Source of the DNA: a virus
DNA: 64,000 bases
Direction: 5' to 3' (one strand)
Virus record (IMG/VR): IMGVR_UViG_3300030108_004017
Coordinates: 1-64,000 of that record
Under the pieces are notes generated by a model. That model was not told the origin of the DNA. It made no database searches and worked only from the letters and a program-made list of their open reading frames with translations. Made by a program: the position numbers and the translations under genes. Positions 48,841-57,305 of the stretch are shown piece after piece (positions within the stretch are counted from its first letter, which is position 1; the number at the start of each line of letters is the position of its first letter).

Positions 48841-49020
48841 TTAATAAATAACCTGTACTTCAAACCCACCAGGCATCCTTGATTCCATCATCTCAGCCTG
48901 TTTACGAGTGTAGTCGAACTGATACATAAGATAAGATATCAGTTGGTTACCCTTGAGGACTTTCATTTGTCTTATTACGCCTGTCTTGGGTCTTGTGGTT
49001 TGATTGTCTAAGTTGTTCAT
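48841..49020 (-). CDS. Small basic protein (59 aa)
   Basis: Starts MNNLDNQTTRPKTGVIRQMK after AAAAGGAGATATA. Ends with GGFEVQVIY, alpha-helical middle (KQAEMMESRM). Own promoter with a perfect TTGACA. No family recognised. Confidence 0.65.
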   Translation of the reverse strand: MNNLDNQTTRPKTGVIRQMKVLKGNQLISYLMYQFDYTRKQAEMMESRMPGGFEVQVIY

Positions 49021-49043
49021 TATATCTCCTTTTGTTATAGTAT

Positions 49044-49073
49044 AATATACGAATAAAACCCTATATGTGTCAA
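49044..49073 (-). promoter_or_regulatory. Near-consensus sigma-70 promoter
   Basis: Minus strand TTGACA, 18-bp spacer, TATATT. Confidence 0.78.
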
Positions 49074-49137
49074 GCGTTTTTTTCATTTTTTTTTACTTTA
49101 TTACTTAAAAAAGTGTGAAAAAGTTCTCAGAAAATGC

Positions 49138-49166
49138 TTGACATTCGGGCGAGATGGATGTATTAT
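49138..49166 (+). promoter_or_regulatory. Plus-strand near-consensus sigma-70 promoter
   Basis: TTGACA, 17-bp spacer, TATTAT. A hairpin ACCCAAGAT/ATCTTGGGGT follows at about 49182-49211. Transcription would run antisense into the minus-strand gene at 49257-49544. No plus-strand gene is visible downstream. Confidence 0.55.
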
Positions 49167-49256
49167 ATTTGATAATGTGACACCCAAGATATGAGTGTGA
49201 ATCTTGGGGTAAAGTATATAAAGTGGGTAAAAATGGGTTATTATGTGTAATATAAA

Positions 49257-49544
49257 CTAAGGTGTGTTATCGTTATCGTGTTTATTCTCTCGACCATTGG
49301 AACGAAGATTCAACCTATCTGTATTGGATAATAGATTCAAATGGTCTTTTATTTTTAGTAATTCTTGTTGTAAATCCTTGACCTTTTGGTCAAGTTTATC
49401 ATACTCTTTTCGCGGGACGAGTCCGTGTCCATACACCATTTCAGGTCTTTGTATAATCTTTTTTATCTCTTTTATTTTCTTTGATAACTTACTTGTATTC
49501 TCAGTATCAGAGTTTATCAAATAGTTTAGTTCTTCAAGTCCCAT
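49257..49544 (-). CDS. Coiled-coil protein (95 aa)
   Basis: Starts MGLEELNYLINSDTENTS; long coiled coil (KEIKKIIQ; YDKLDQKVKDLQQELLKIK). It ends in an Asn/Asp tail. Possibly a virion scaffold-type protein. No family recognised. Confidence 0.6.
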   Translation of the reverse strand: MGLEELNYLINSDTENTSKLSKKIKEIKKIIQRPEMVYGHGLVPRKEYDKLDQKVKDLQQELLKIKDHLNLLSNTDRLNLRSNGRENKHDNDNTP

Positions 49545-50044
49545 AGTTCCGTATTCCCTTCCATCTCATCTATCTCGTCCATTACCTGAAAAACCAATAG
49601 ACTTCTCTTCTCCATACCTCTCTCAGAACTCCATTCCTTATACTCTGATAATATACAAGTCTTAGTACTCATACGCTCTATAACTTGTTGTTCCTTTGAT
49701 TCCTTACATATGATATAAATCTTATTACCGAAACTCTTTATCATCACCTGATTGTAGTCCTTATTATACACAATTTCCTCTTGGTAATTTTCTTCCATAA
49801 AATCTTCCTCATATTTTGTGACTTGGTGATGAAAGGAACTGGCAGGAATCTCATTCAATTCCTCATCATCCATTATTGAATCCTCAATATCGTGTGGCCT
49901 AAATCGTTTATTCTTTACTTGTGTGTTCGTATATAGTGAAAACACTTTATCACGACCACGACACAAAAGATTATAAACAAGGCTTCCCACTCGTTCATAT
50001 ACAATAAATATACCGATAGAAATATTCCTCAATCTATTCATCAT
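49526..50044 (-). CDS. Unknown protein (172 aa)
   Basis: The ATG overlaps the end of the gene at 50034 (MMNRLRNISIGIFI). Beta-rich with acidic runs; contains NQVMIKSFGNKIYIICKESK. Longer frames upstream only read through that neighbour. No family recognised. Confidence 0.55.
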   Translation of the reverse strand: MMNRLRNISIGIFIVYERVGSLVYNLLCRGRDKVFSLYTNTQVKNKRFRPHDIEDSIMDDEELNEIPASSFHHQVTKYEEDFMEENYQEEIVYNKDYNQVMIKSFGNKIYIICKESKEQQVIERMSTKTCILSEYKEWSSERGMEKRSLLVFQVMDEIDEMEGNTELWDLKN

Positions 50045-50717
50045 CCGTACCGCCCTCATCACGACTCGGCACCACACCCATATCCAATAGGAAGTCAATG
50101 AACTCATCTTCCTCGATAGGTTTGGGTTTGAGTTTTTCTTTCTTGGTATTTTTATTTTTTGAATTGTTTTTATTCTTACGAGCCTCTTCCTTGGCCTTAT
50201 TGTCTTGGATGATTTCTCGTCCCAATTGATTCAACCATTGTTGAAGTTTCTCAAAGTCCGATAGTATTTGATTGCCTTCCTTTGGTGATATTCCGAGGAT
50301 TTTCTCTCGTATATCGTCTAAGGATTTCTTCTTATTCAATGCATCATCCATCTCATCCCTAAATAGATTTTGAGCTCTTTTCTTCCTTGAATATATCCAC
50401 CTCAACTCATCCTCACTATAGGAGTTGATTGGGTTTTCCATCAAGTCTATTATCTCGACTATCAAGGCATTGAAGAAATAATTCACACTCTCATAATCCT
50501 TTTCCGTCCACCTACTTCTATCACGATTTATCACATCATCCTTGCCATCATCAATGCCTCTTACCTTTCTATCTACTCCACGCTTCAACTCCTCGATGCA
50601 ATTCAACACGGTTCTCAAGGTGTGTCCTCTCATCATATAAAATTTATTCGGGTCAAACTTATCATTGTTATCACGGAATCGACCACCCGCCCAATTCCTA
50701 TTATCATTTGAATCCAT
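50034..50717 (-). CDS. Unknown protein with Lys-rich tail (227 aa)
   Basis: Starts MDSNDNRNWAGGRFRDN. Helical, with a Lys/Asn-rich stretch (KNKNNSKNKNTKKEKLK) and an acidic end (DEFIDFLLDMGVV). A possible virion assembly protein by context. No family recognised. Confidence 0.55.
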   Translation of the reverse strand: MDSNDNRNWAGGRFRDNNDKFDPNKFYMMRGHTLRTVLNCIEELKRGVDRKVRGIDDGKDDVINRDRSRWTEKDYESVNYFFNALIVEIIDLMENPINSYSEDELRWIYSRKKRAQNLFRDEMDDALNKKKSLDDIREKILGISPKEGNQILSDFEKLQQWLNQLGREIIQDNKAKEEARKNKNNSKNKNTKKEKLKPKPIEEDEFIDFLLDMGVVPSRDEGGTDDE

Positions 50718-50776
50718 ATGGAACTCCTTTCGTCTTTTGGAGAAATCTTTGATTTCGTCCTATCGTGAGATGTGGT

Positions 50777-50824
50777 GATAGGCGTATTTACTCGTTCCGA
50801 TAACCACCTCGATAGGCGTATTTA
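50777..50824. repeat. Direct repeat GATAGGCGTATTTA x2
   Basis: Two 14-bp copies (50777-50790 and 50811-50824) 34 bp apart in the gap before the 227-residue gene. Read on the minus strand they give TAAATACGCCTATC. The core TAAATACGCC also occurs at 46387. A possible binding site or recombination relic. Confidence 0.4.
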
Positions 50825-50870
50825 ATCTTCGATTATAAATATGTTGTTGTGATTGTAGAATAGATTTTTT

Positions 50871-51152
50871 CTACTGAAATAACTTCCAAACTTTGTCTAT
50901 TACAAGACCTACGAAACCAATTCCTATAACACTTCTCCACTTCTGAGAGTTCTGTCTGAATTGGGTATTCTGTTTGGTTTCTGCCCATAATCCTTCGTGT
51001 GGATTGAATAGGTTTTCTTTTAGGAATGATAGACCTGCGTCTGTCTTTCCGTGAGCCATAGACATATCGTGTTTCATATCATCTATACTCTTTTTTATGG
51101 TGTCTATCTTTTCGTGAATAAGGTCAAACTCTTTTCTATCAGCTTGATTCAT
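50871..51152 (-). CDS. Small membrane-ended helical protein (93 aa)
   Basis: Starts MNQADRKEFDLIHEKIDTIK. Coiled coil, then GIGFVGLVIDKVWKLF as a possible C-terminal helix. No family recognised. Confidence 0.55.
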   Translation of the reverse strand: MNQADRKEFDLIHEKIDTIKKSIDDMKHDMSMAHGKTDAGLSFLKENLFNPHEGLWAETKQNTQFRQNSQKWRSVIGIGFVGLVIDKVWKLFQ

Positions 51153-51153
51153 T

Positions 51154-51384
51154 TTATTTCACTCCTGCCAATGGTGATTTCTTTACAATAGAAACAGGAG
51201 ATTCTTTATGTCTTCCCATTGGACTACCCATTGGAACGACATCTTTTGCCCCACCTATGATTCTTGATGAAAGTGGAACTTGGTTGATTCCTGCACCATT
51301 TGGTGAATTTAGTGGAATATTACCTTGTGGTCCTTTATTAGGTTTTGGTACTTCTCTTCCTTTGATTGAATCTATTAGTGCCAT
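51154..51384 (-). CDS. Pro/Gly-rich low-complexity protein (76 aa)
   Basis: Starts MALIDSIKGREVPKPNKG; rich in Pro, Gly, Ser (GSPMGRHKESPVSIVKK). Probably disordered. Coupled with the next gene upstream. No family recognised. Confidence 0.5.
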   Translation of the reverse strand: MALIDSIKGREVPKPNKGPQGNIPLNSPNGAGINQVPLSSRIIGGAKDVVPMGSPMGRHKESPVSIVKKSPLAGVK

Positions 51385-51385
51385 T

Positions 51386-52324
51386 TTATTTCCTCTTTAT
51401 TCTATTGAATTGTTCTTTTATTGTCCGATAACTTTCTTTTGGGTCACGACCTGGTACCGATTGGAATACATCAGAATTGTATCTTTGTAACTCTAATTCT
51501 AAATTATCAAGTACTTTTTTCAACATCTCTTCCGTGTTTTCTATACCTTGACTGGCTATATCGTAAGATATATATCGTAAATCCTCAACACTCTTTATAC
51601 CAGCCTCTTCTCCATATTCGTCTTCAACATCTTGTGCCAGTTGTCTAAAGACCTCACCATTTTTAATTTGTTTATCTCCTCGTACCTTGATTTTATCTCT
51701 GAGTTGGTCTAAGTCATTCTTGATACCTTCTTCTGAACTCATAGACATACCATCATCTGAGTCCTTCTCTTTTTCTGCATCGTCCTTATACTTCATCATT
51801 ATTCTTCTAATATCTGCCTTGGTAATATCTAACTCATCCTTTATCATATCCATTTGATATTCTGCATCTCCATCTTCGTCATCACCCATTTCAAATTCCA
51901 TTTCTGCTTGTTGTAAGTCACCATCCAAGTCATACCAATTAGACATCAAGTCCATAATTTTTTGGTCATCGTCTTTACTCAATTTTATATCACTATCTTC
52001 CAACCAAGTATCAAAATCATCTGGAGAAAACATTCTGTCTTCCATATCATCCCATTTACCATATGAAGGATCACTATCATCCGAATCCTTATCTTTTCCT
52101 AATCTTTTATCAATGTCGAAGTCTGAAGCTGTTGCAGTAGAACCTTTCTCATCATCTTTACCACCAAGTGAATCATCACCTTTGTTTATTGGGTCTATAT
52201 ACTCACCAGACTTTAGGGCCTTTTCATAATTGTCTTTATTCTTGAATACAACAATATTCCCGCCGTCTTTTTTCTTGAGTTTGAATGTTTCTTCTTCGTT
52301 GATTAAATTTTTTAGTTTTACCAT
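51386..52324 (-). CDS. Very acidic protein (312 aa)
   Basis: Starts MVKLKNLINEEETFKLKKKDG. Asp/Glu-rich centre (ASDFDIDKRLGKDKDSDDSD; EKEKDSDDGMSMSSEEGIK), then coiled coils. Looks like a disordered or scaffold-type protein. No family recognised. Confidence 0.55.
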   Translation of the reverse strand: MVKLKNLINEEETFKLKKKDGGNIVVFKNKDNYEKALKSGEYIDPINKGDDSLGGKDDEKGSTATASDFDIDKRLGKDKDSDDSDPSYGKWDDMEDRMFSPDDFDTWLEDSDIKLSKDDDQKIMDLMSNWYDLDGDLQQAEMEFEMGDDEDGDAEYQMDMIKDELDITKADIRRIMMKYKDDAEKEKDSDDGMSMSSEEGIKNDLDQLRDKIKVRGDKQIKNGEVFRQLAQDVEDEYGEEAGIKSVEDLRYISYDIASQGIENTEEMLKKVLDNLELELQRYNSDVFQSVPGRDPKESYRTIKEQFNRIKRK

Positions 52325-52334
52325 TTTAGTTCAC

Positions 52335-52622
52335 CTACTTTTTTAGTAATATAATCTTACCATTGGTTGTTGCAACTCTTTTTATTCCTATTGGATAGAT
52401 AACTCCAGCAGATAGGTCTGAAGCTGCGATACTACCATTATGTGTATGTAATACTGCATTACCTGCAGTCTTGACCACCAATGCACTCCAACCTAAGTCG
52501 TTAGAACCTGTGGCCTCATAGTTTCCTTCTACTGTTACGGTTTGATTGAATTCACCTGCTGGGTCTCCAAAAGTTCTTCTACCTCTTCCTACGATTCCGC
52601 CTGTATTTGTTGGTGTGGACAT
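52335..52622 (-). CDS. Small Gly/Thr-rich beta protein (95 aa)
   Basis: Starts MSTPTNTGGIVGRGRRTFG; Thr/Gly/Asn-rich, no charge clusters (NAVLHTHNGSIAASDLSAG). The compact beta style suits a virion or decoration protein. No family recognised. Confidence 0.5.
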   Translation of the reverse strand: MSTPTNTGGIVGRGRRTFGDPAGEFNQTVTVEGNYEATGSNDLGWSALVVKTAGNAVLHTHNGSIAASDLSAGVIYPIGIKRVATTNGKIILLKK

Positions 52623-52666
52623 TATTTTCTCCTAAATAAGTTGTTGTATTCTTATATAAATATAAC

Positions 52667-53236
52667 CTAATTAGAATCTTCGTCAAAAGCCTTCATCAAT
52701 TTATTTCGTAAGTGGACAATATTTTTTGGTGTGGACAATACCTTACCTGCGGGTTTCATTAGAAAGAAACAATTATAACATAATAATGATAGGTTCTCTA
52801 ATTTATGATTCTTTCCATCACCATCAAGAAAATTCAATAGATATGGCCCTTGATAGTCTTGTTGTCTTACCTCATCATACCCACAATTACTACAACACTG
52901 TTTTATATATCCCTCTTTGATAAGTCTTTCTTGTAGTTTCCAATGTGGATAATTTGGATGTTTACCACCCAATAAATCTTCTAATTTAGCCCCACCAGCA
53001 TTCCATCCACTATTTCCTGTCGAGGGTATTCCACTTCTATCTGGTTTTGGATTGAACACATCATATAATTTGGCATACTTTTTGAATGTATTATAATTTA
53101 CACCCAACAATCGAGCAGCAGATTTCATCGACACAGAATTCTCTATCGCCCATTCTATCCTACCTTTTGGTATTGGTTTACTTCTGAACGGATTCTTCGG
53201 AGTTCCCAGACTCGATATGTTTATCTTCTTTCCCAT
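52667..53236 (-). CDS. HTH plus HNH-like (homing endonuclease-like) protein
   Basis: 189 residues. ARLLGVNYNTFKKYAKLYDV is a probable helix-turn-helix. CCSNCGYDE and YLLNFLDGDGKNHKLENLS with CYNC recall an HNH-like zinc fold (LDGDxxNxxxxN). It overlaps the gene upstream by 59 nt. Could be a homing endonuclease or a regulator. Confidence 0.6.
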   Translation of the reverse strand: MGKKINISSLGTPKNPFRSKPIPKGRIEWAIENSVSMKSAARLLGVNYNTFKKYAKLYDVFNPKPDRSGIPSTGNSGWNAGGAKLEDLLGGKHPNYPHWKLQERLIKEGYIKQCCSNCGYDEVRQQDYQGPYLLNFLDGDGKNHKLENLSLLCYNCFFLMKPAGKVLSTPKNIVHLRNKLMKAFDEDSN

Positions 53237-53507
53237 CTTCTTCCAATATAGGTGAATCTTGATGTACTTGTACTATTACATCAGAGTTATCATTCTCTTC
53301 ATCGATACCAAAATCTTCTACAATTTCTTTACCGAGACTACTCATCTCATCCACCAAATCATTCAACTCTTCTGCGAGTTCTGGTATAGTATCGAGTAGT
53401 TCTTTTAGTTCTTCTTTATCTAAATAGTCTTGTCCGATATCCTCAGGTGCCTCTAAAACTTTTTTCAAGACCTTTGATGTATCCAACTTACTCTTTTTAT
53501 TTGCCAT
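53178..53507 (-). CDS. Acidic unknown protein (109 aa)
   Basis: Starts MANKKSKLDTSKVLKKVLE; Asp/Glu-rich and helical. No family recognised. Confidence 0.55.
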   Translation of the reverse strand: MANKKSKLDTSKVLKKVLEAPEDIGQDYLDKEELKELLDTIPELAEELNDLVDEMSSLGKEIVEDFGIDEENDNSDVIVQVHQDSPILEEDGKEDKHIESGNSEESVQK

Positions 53508-53516
53508 AATTTTACC

Positions 53517-53780
53517 CTAATAATCTATCCCATCATCGGGACCTTTTGGTTCATCTTTCCACCATTCGTATTGTTTATTTTGCCTGTTTTGTAAATTACT
53601 TTTGAAGTTCGTATCATATTGTTCTTCTGTCATAACTCGCCATAACTTATCAAAATCTTCATCTTTAGGCATTAGTTTTGTACCTTTGAAATAAGTTTTC
53701 GCTCCATTCAATCCAACATTACTCGCAAGATTTACTGATGTCACTATATTATCATACTTGTCTACAAGTAGAAACTTCAT
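53517..53780 (-). CDS. Unknown protein (87 aa)
   Basis: Starts MKFLLVDKYDNIVTSVNLA; contains QNKQYEWWKDEPKGPDDG. No family recognised. Confidence 0.55.
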   Translation of the reverse strand: MKFLLVDKYDNIVTSVNLASNVGLNGAKTYFKGTKLMPKDEDFDKLWRVMTEEQYDTNFKSNLQNRQNKQYEWWKDEPKGPDDGIDY

Positions 53781-53790
53781 TATTAGACTC

Positions 53791-54396
53791 CTATTCTAAA
53801 ACATAATTGATTTCTTTTCTTTGTACCTCACCTTTACCATCTCTATAATACACACTAACATTCATAGTGTCACCAACCATACTTTGTACAGGTGCCAACA
53901 TATTACTTGTCACTCCCTCATCATCTGTTATAGATTTTTGATTTGATGTAGGTACAACATTATCACCTGGTAATATAATATAACTTGTATCAACAGAAAC
54001 ATATACCATATCATCTGTCAATCCTATTGTATGTATATATCCAAGTGTGTCACCTAACTCCCAAAATAAATTGGAACGAAAGGCTAAATTTTTGTATTGA
54101 GCGGGTTCTCCATCATATAACAATGTCATTTCCATTCTATGTAGAGTTTGCCAGTTTGTACGACTCAATGTCAAATGGTAATACCCATTATCATCAATAG
54201 GTGCTCTACCATCAATAAATAGTTCAACTTCAAAATCAGAGTTTTTTTCGTACTCTGATATATGGACTTCACATTGGCAGTCCTCATCCCAAACATAATA
54301 ACCACCGACAGGATCTAATTCACATCCAATCAGAAGTAGTAGTGATAAACTAAATCCGTTTACGATTACCTTTTTTATTATACTGAGGTTTCTCAT
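53791..54396 (-). CDS. Predicted lipoprotein (201 aa)
   Basis: A signal peptide with lipobox LLIGC (residues 22-26); Cys becomes the lipid-anchored residue. Mature domain is beta-rich, with DWECECQ-like Cys pairs (DEDCQCEVHIS). Phage lipoproteins often block superinfection by the same receptor (as T5 Llp and P22-type). No family recognised. Confidence 0.7.
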   Translation of the reverse strand: MRNLSIIKKVIVNGFSLSLLLLIGCELDPVGGYYVWDEDCQCEVHISEYEKNSDFEVELFIDGRAPIDDNGYYHLTLSRTNWQTLHRMEMTLLYDGEPAQYKNLAFRSNLFWELGDTLGYIHTIGLTDDMVYVSVDTSYIILPGDNVVPTSNQKSITDDEGVTSNMLAPVQSMVGDTMNVSVYYRDGKGEVQRKEINYVLE

Positions 54397-54535
54397 TTTT
54401 CGTTCCTTTACTTTTTACCCAAGATTTTTTCTTTTTCTTTGGGTGTTTCTTTGTGTTGGTTTTTATACTGAAACTCTCTTCTTCAAGTCGTTCTGCGAGT
54501 TCTTCGTAATTCATAAAACCATCATTATTACTCAT
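54350..54535 (-). CDS. Small basic protein (61 aa)
   Basis: Starts MSNNDGFMNYEELAERLEE, then a Lys-rich tail (KKHPKKKKKSWVKSKGTK). TAGGAGTAAAAA precedes the ATG; its own promoter is just upstream. Overlaps the lipoprotein start. Confidence 0.6.
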   Translation of the reverse strand: MSNNDGFMNYEELAERLEEESFSIKTNTKKHPKKKKKSWVKSKGTKNEKPQYNKKGNRKRI

Positions 54536-54548
54536 TTTTTACTCCTAT

Positions 54549-54577
54549 AAGTTACGAATAATATTATATAAAGTCAA
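54549..54577 (-). promoter_or_regulatory. Weak sigma-70-like promoter
   Basis: Minus strand TTGACT, 17-bp spacer, TAACTT; same GCTTGACT core. Confidence 0.5.
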
Positions 54578-54816
54578 GCCCTTTTTATTTTTAATTTTTC
54601 TACCACATCAAGAAACTCTGTCATAGTATATTTCTTACCCTTTTCATCGAGTATAATGTAGTTCTCCAACATTTCGGCGTGGTTATTCATCATATTATGT
54701 AGTGCCACCCATCCTTGTTCAGGATAAAAAGTACCCAAACTCTCTTCTCCTAATATGTTACTACTATACATCAGATTTTCTTTTGACTCAAATTTGTGCA
54801 TCAAAAAGTATGTCAT
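54574..54816 (-). CDS. Unknown protein (80 aa)
   Basis: Starts MTYFLMHKFESKENLMYSS. Mostly helical. Overlaps the DUF962 end by 4 nt (ATGA). No family recognised. Confidence 0.6.
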   Translation of the reverse strand: MTYFLMHKFESKENLMYSSNILGEESLGTFYPEQGWVALHNMMNNHAEMLENYIILDEKGKKYTMTEFLDVVEKLKIKRA

Positions 54817-55106
54817 ATTTTTATCTTACCCTTTAGTATATCCCAAAACATAATCCAATCTGATATTTTAGCCTTTATTGGATTATGAAAAGCTGCTGGT
54901 TCGTTCTTCTCATACAAATAATGTCCTGTCCAAGCAAATGGATAGATTATAAATGGTATGATTGGTAGTAACCAATAAAATCCACTATAAAACATATAAC
55001 TAACAACAAATAGTGTGACCCATTGACCGATAAAATGTAGTCTACGATTCTTTCTATTTTTATGTAGTGATAGATAATCTTTGTAATAAGATTTTCTTAT
55101 TGACAT
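54813..55106 (-). CDS. DUF962 / Mpo1-like membrane protein
   Basis: 97 residues. LHKNRKNRRLHFIGQWV, WTGHYLYEKNEPAAFHNPIK and SDWIMFWDILK match DUF962 (Mpo1-like), including the histidines H(KN)...HF and GHYLYEKN. Fungal Mpo1 is a dioxygenase in 2-hydroxy fatty acid breakdown. Two membrane helices sit between. A phage copy would act at the host membrane; substrate unknown. Confidence 0.75.
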   Translation of the reverse strand: MSIRKSYYKDYLSLHKNRKNRRLHFIGQWVTLFVVSYMFYSGFYWLLPIIPFIIYPFAWTGHYLYEKNEPAAFHNPIKAKISDWIMFWDILKGKIKI

Positions 55107-56344
55107 ACAATCAAATCCTTTTCATATGTCTTCAAAGACTTTATTTCAAAGTTGAATATGTCTAATTCCATAGTACCTAACTCTGCACTTTCTTGTAGTA
55201 TCTCTGATAAATTTACAATTATATCGAAACTCTGTTGTGTAACTTTACTACAATCGAATCTAATCACGATGTTATTTGTTGGATTAGTATGTTGTGTTCT
55301 AATTCTTTTACTCAAATCAAACTGAGTATTTTGTTGTTCATCCTCAATGTATTTGTTTACATAAATACCTTTATGTCCAACCCAATCACCATATATGTTA
55401 TCACACCACGGCTCTAATTCTCTTAGAAATTCATAGTTACAATTCTCTACCACAAAACCAATATTATATTTTGGTGGAATGATAGGATGTAATTTTTCAT
55501 CGTGTTTTACTAAGTGTCCCCATTTACGAACAAAATTTCTTGTACTTCTTTCATTCTGTTTCAACCACTCATCCGATTCTCTATTTCTCATAAAAACTTG
55601 TCCGTTGGGATTTCGTATGGCCCCATCTTTGAATCGTGAACCTCTACAAGTCATATGATATACAAATCCTTTCCAAGTTTGTATAAACTCGTAACCATTT
55701 AGTTTGAAACGATTGAATATATCAGAGTCTTCTTTTGATTGAGGAGCGTAGAGTGGGTCGTGTCCACCGATAGATTGAAAGTCCTCTTTATATATAGCCC
55801 AAGGTGCGAATATACCATTGGTTCTATCGTGATTCAATAAGAGAGGACCATACTTGATTCCATCCCTTCCTGTCTGTAAATCTTCCACCGTTTTTAATAA
55901 TTCCTCTTCTTTGAACTCTTCAGGTTCTATACCAAAGTCTAATAATATTTTCTCTGGCCCATCAGGATGTAGTGGTGGTTCTATTCTTGTGAATGATACT
56001 ACTTTTCCCTTTTCTAATAGTCTATCAATTTCTTTATCTGAATTGGGTGTTAGATACATATCCGCGTGAAATATCATAACAATATCATTTGTTGCATATT
56101 CATTTATTAGTGTATCGTATAATATAGTATGTCCAAGTCTTTCAGGACCTTCGTTGATATGAAGTTTTACATTCTCATCTTCTTTCATTATACTTTGAAC
56201 CCATTCAACCGTACCATCCGTACTTGCATCACTCGCGATACAAATTTCATATGGTAGTGAAGAGTTCTTTCGTATACTTTCGTATGCCTGTTTTAGATAT
56301 TTTAGATTATTTCTACTTGGTAGTATGTAACTTATTGATTTCAT
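55097..56344 (-). CDS. GT2 family glycosyltransferase (415 aa)
   Basis: The GT-A domain covers about 1-260: ISYILPSRNNLKYLKQAYESI, SDASTDGT, MIFHADMYL (DxD-like) and HDPLYAPQSKEDSDIF (acceptor-side acid). The C-terminal 130 residues are a separate domain (RTQHTNPTNNIVIRFDCSK). First gene of the sugar cluster. Sugar donor unknown. Confidence 0.85.
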   Translation of the reverse strand: MKSISYILPSRNNLKYLKQAYESIRKNSSLPYEICIASDASTDGTVEWVQSIMKEDENVKLHINEGPERLGHTILYDTLINEYATNDIVMIFHADMYLTPNSDKEIDRLLEKGKVVSFTRIEPPLHPDGPEKILLDFGIEPEEFKEEELLKTVEDLQTGRDGIKYGPLLLNHDRTNGIFAPWAIYKEDFQSIGGHDPLYAPQSKEDSDIFNRFKLNGYEFIQTWKGFVYHMTCRGSRFKDGAIRNPNGQVFMRNRESDEWLKQNERSTRNFVRKWGHLVKHDEKLHPIIPPKYNIGFVVENCNYEFLRELEPWCDNIYGDWVGHKGIYVNKYIEDEQQNTQFDLSKRIRTQHTNPTNNIVIRFDCSKVTQQSFDIIVNLSEILQESAELGTMELDIFNFEIKSLKTYEKDLIVCQ

Positions 56345-57305
56345 CGAATCTCCTATTCATTATATAAATATATACTTCTTCCCCAAAATGTTTATTAAAA
56401 TTATATTTTGCCTGTTTTGATACAGAATTATAGAAGTGTTTATTGTCTCGTAACTTCTTTACAAGTTTCTTTGCTCCTAATAAGTCATCTGGCTCTACTG
56501 ATGTTTCTGGAAAACATTTCCATTGTGTATTGGTATGTTTATTTCCAACACAAGGTATTCCCCAATACGCACAATTCAAATAAAATGTACCACCTATTGT
56601 ATTTGGATTCAAATGAACTGCATACTTGAAGTCTCGTATTGATTTCATCCAACCAAACCAATCCATATAAGGTAAATGATTGACCTCTTCAAAATATTTT
56701 TCTTGTTCGTTCATTTTACCCATACTTGGTAACCAAATTGGTACTCCTAAATCTCTTGCAACTATAAAAGAATTCCAACCACCATACCATCTAACAAAAT
56801 TACCACCTACCAATACTTTATCGTCTTTATCTTTATGTGGCAAGTCATCTAGCAAATCTGTTATCATAAGTGTTGGGTTTATGAAAGTTGGTTTACCTAA
56901 AAGACCTTCATAGTATTTTGCATCTCTATCATTATGTGCAAATATAAAATCTGCAGAAGTCATATTATTTACCATATGAATTTGTTCTGCAAATGGTAGG
57001 TCTTGAAAATACCAACTTGGACCTTCTTGCATAAATCCAACTTTTTTACACATCTTTTTTATGTTATCCATTTTGAATGGTATGTAATTCTTTGGTATGA
57101 TTACTATTCCAAAATCATATTCACCCATACCATCTTTATTCCAGCCCTCTCCAACATCTTCTGATAATGGATAATGGTCGGCATCAAGTGCACAAAACCA
57201 TGCAAATTCTGTTCTCATATTAGCGTGTTCACGAGTGACTTTACTCGTGAATCCCATCTCACTAAAAAATGCTACTTTATGTTTTGGTTTTTCTAAAGTC
57301 TTCAT
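56313..57305 (-). CDS. GT-B-like glycosyltransferase (330 aa)
   Basis: Starts MKTLEKPKHKVAFFSEMG. The C-terminal half has KVLVGGNFVRWYGGWN, PNTIGGTFYLNCAYWGIPCVG and a coil of basic residues, consistent with a GT4/CgeB-style GT-B fold. No clear E-x7-E. Overlaps GT2 stop. Confidence 0.65.
   Translation of the reverse strand: MKTLEKPKHKVAFFSEMGFTSKVTREHANMRTEFAWFCALDADHYPLSEDVGEGWNKDGMGEYDFGIVIIPKNYIPFKMDNIKKMCKKVGFMQEGPSWYFQDLPFAEQIHMVNNMTSADFIFAHNDRDAKYYEGLLGKPTFINPTLMITDLLDDLPHKDKDDKVLVGGNFVRWYGGWNSFIVARDLGVPIWLPSMGKMNEQEKYFEEVNHLPYMDWFGWMKSIRDFKYAVHLNPNTIGGTFYLNCAYWGIPCVGNKHTNTQWKCFPETSVEPDDLLGAKKLVKKLRDNKHFYNSVSKQAKYNFNKHFGEEVYIYIMNRRFDEINKLHTTK

Noticed and set aside
49526-50107. Longer N-terminus for the 172-residue gene
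   Set aside because: The extra 21 residues read through the end of the neighbouring gene; the overlapping ATG at 50044 fits coupling better.
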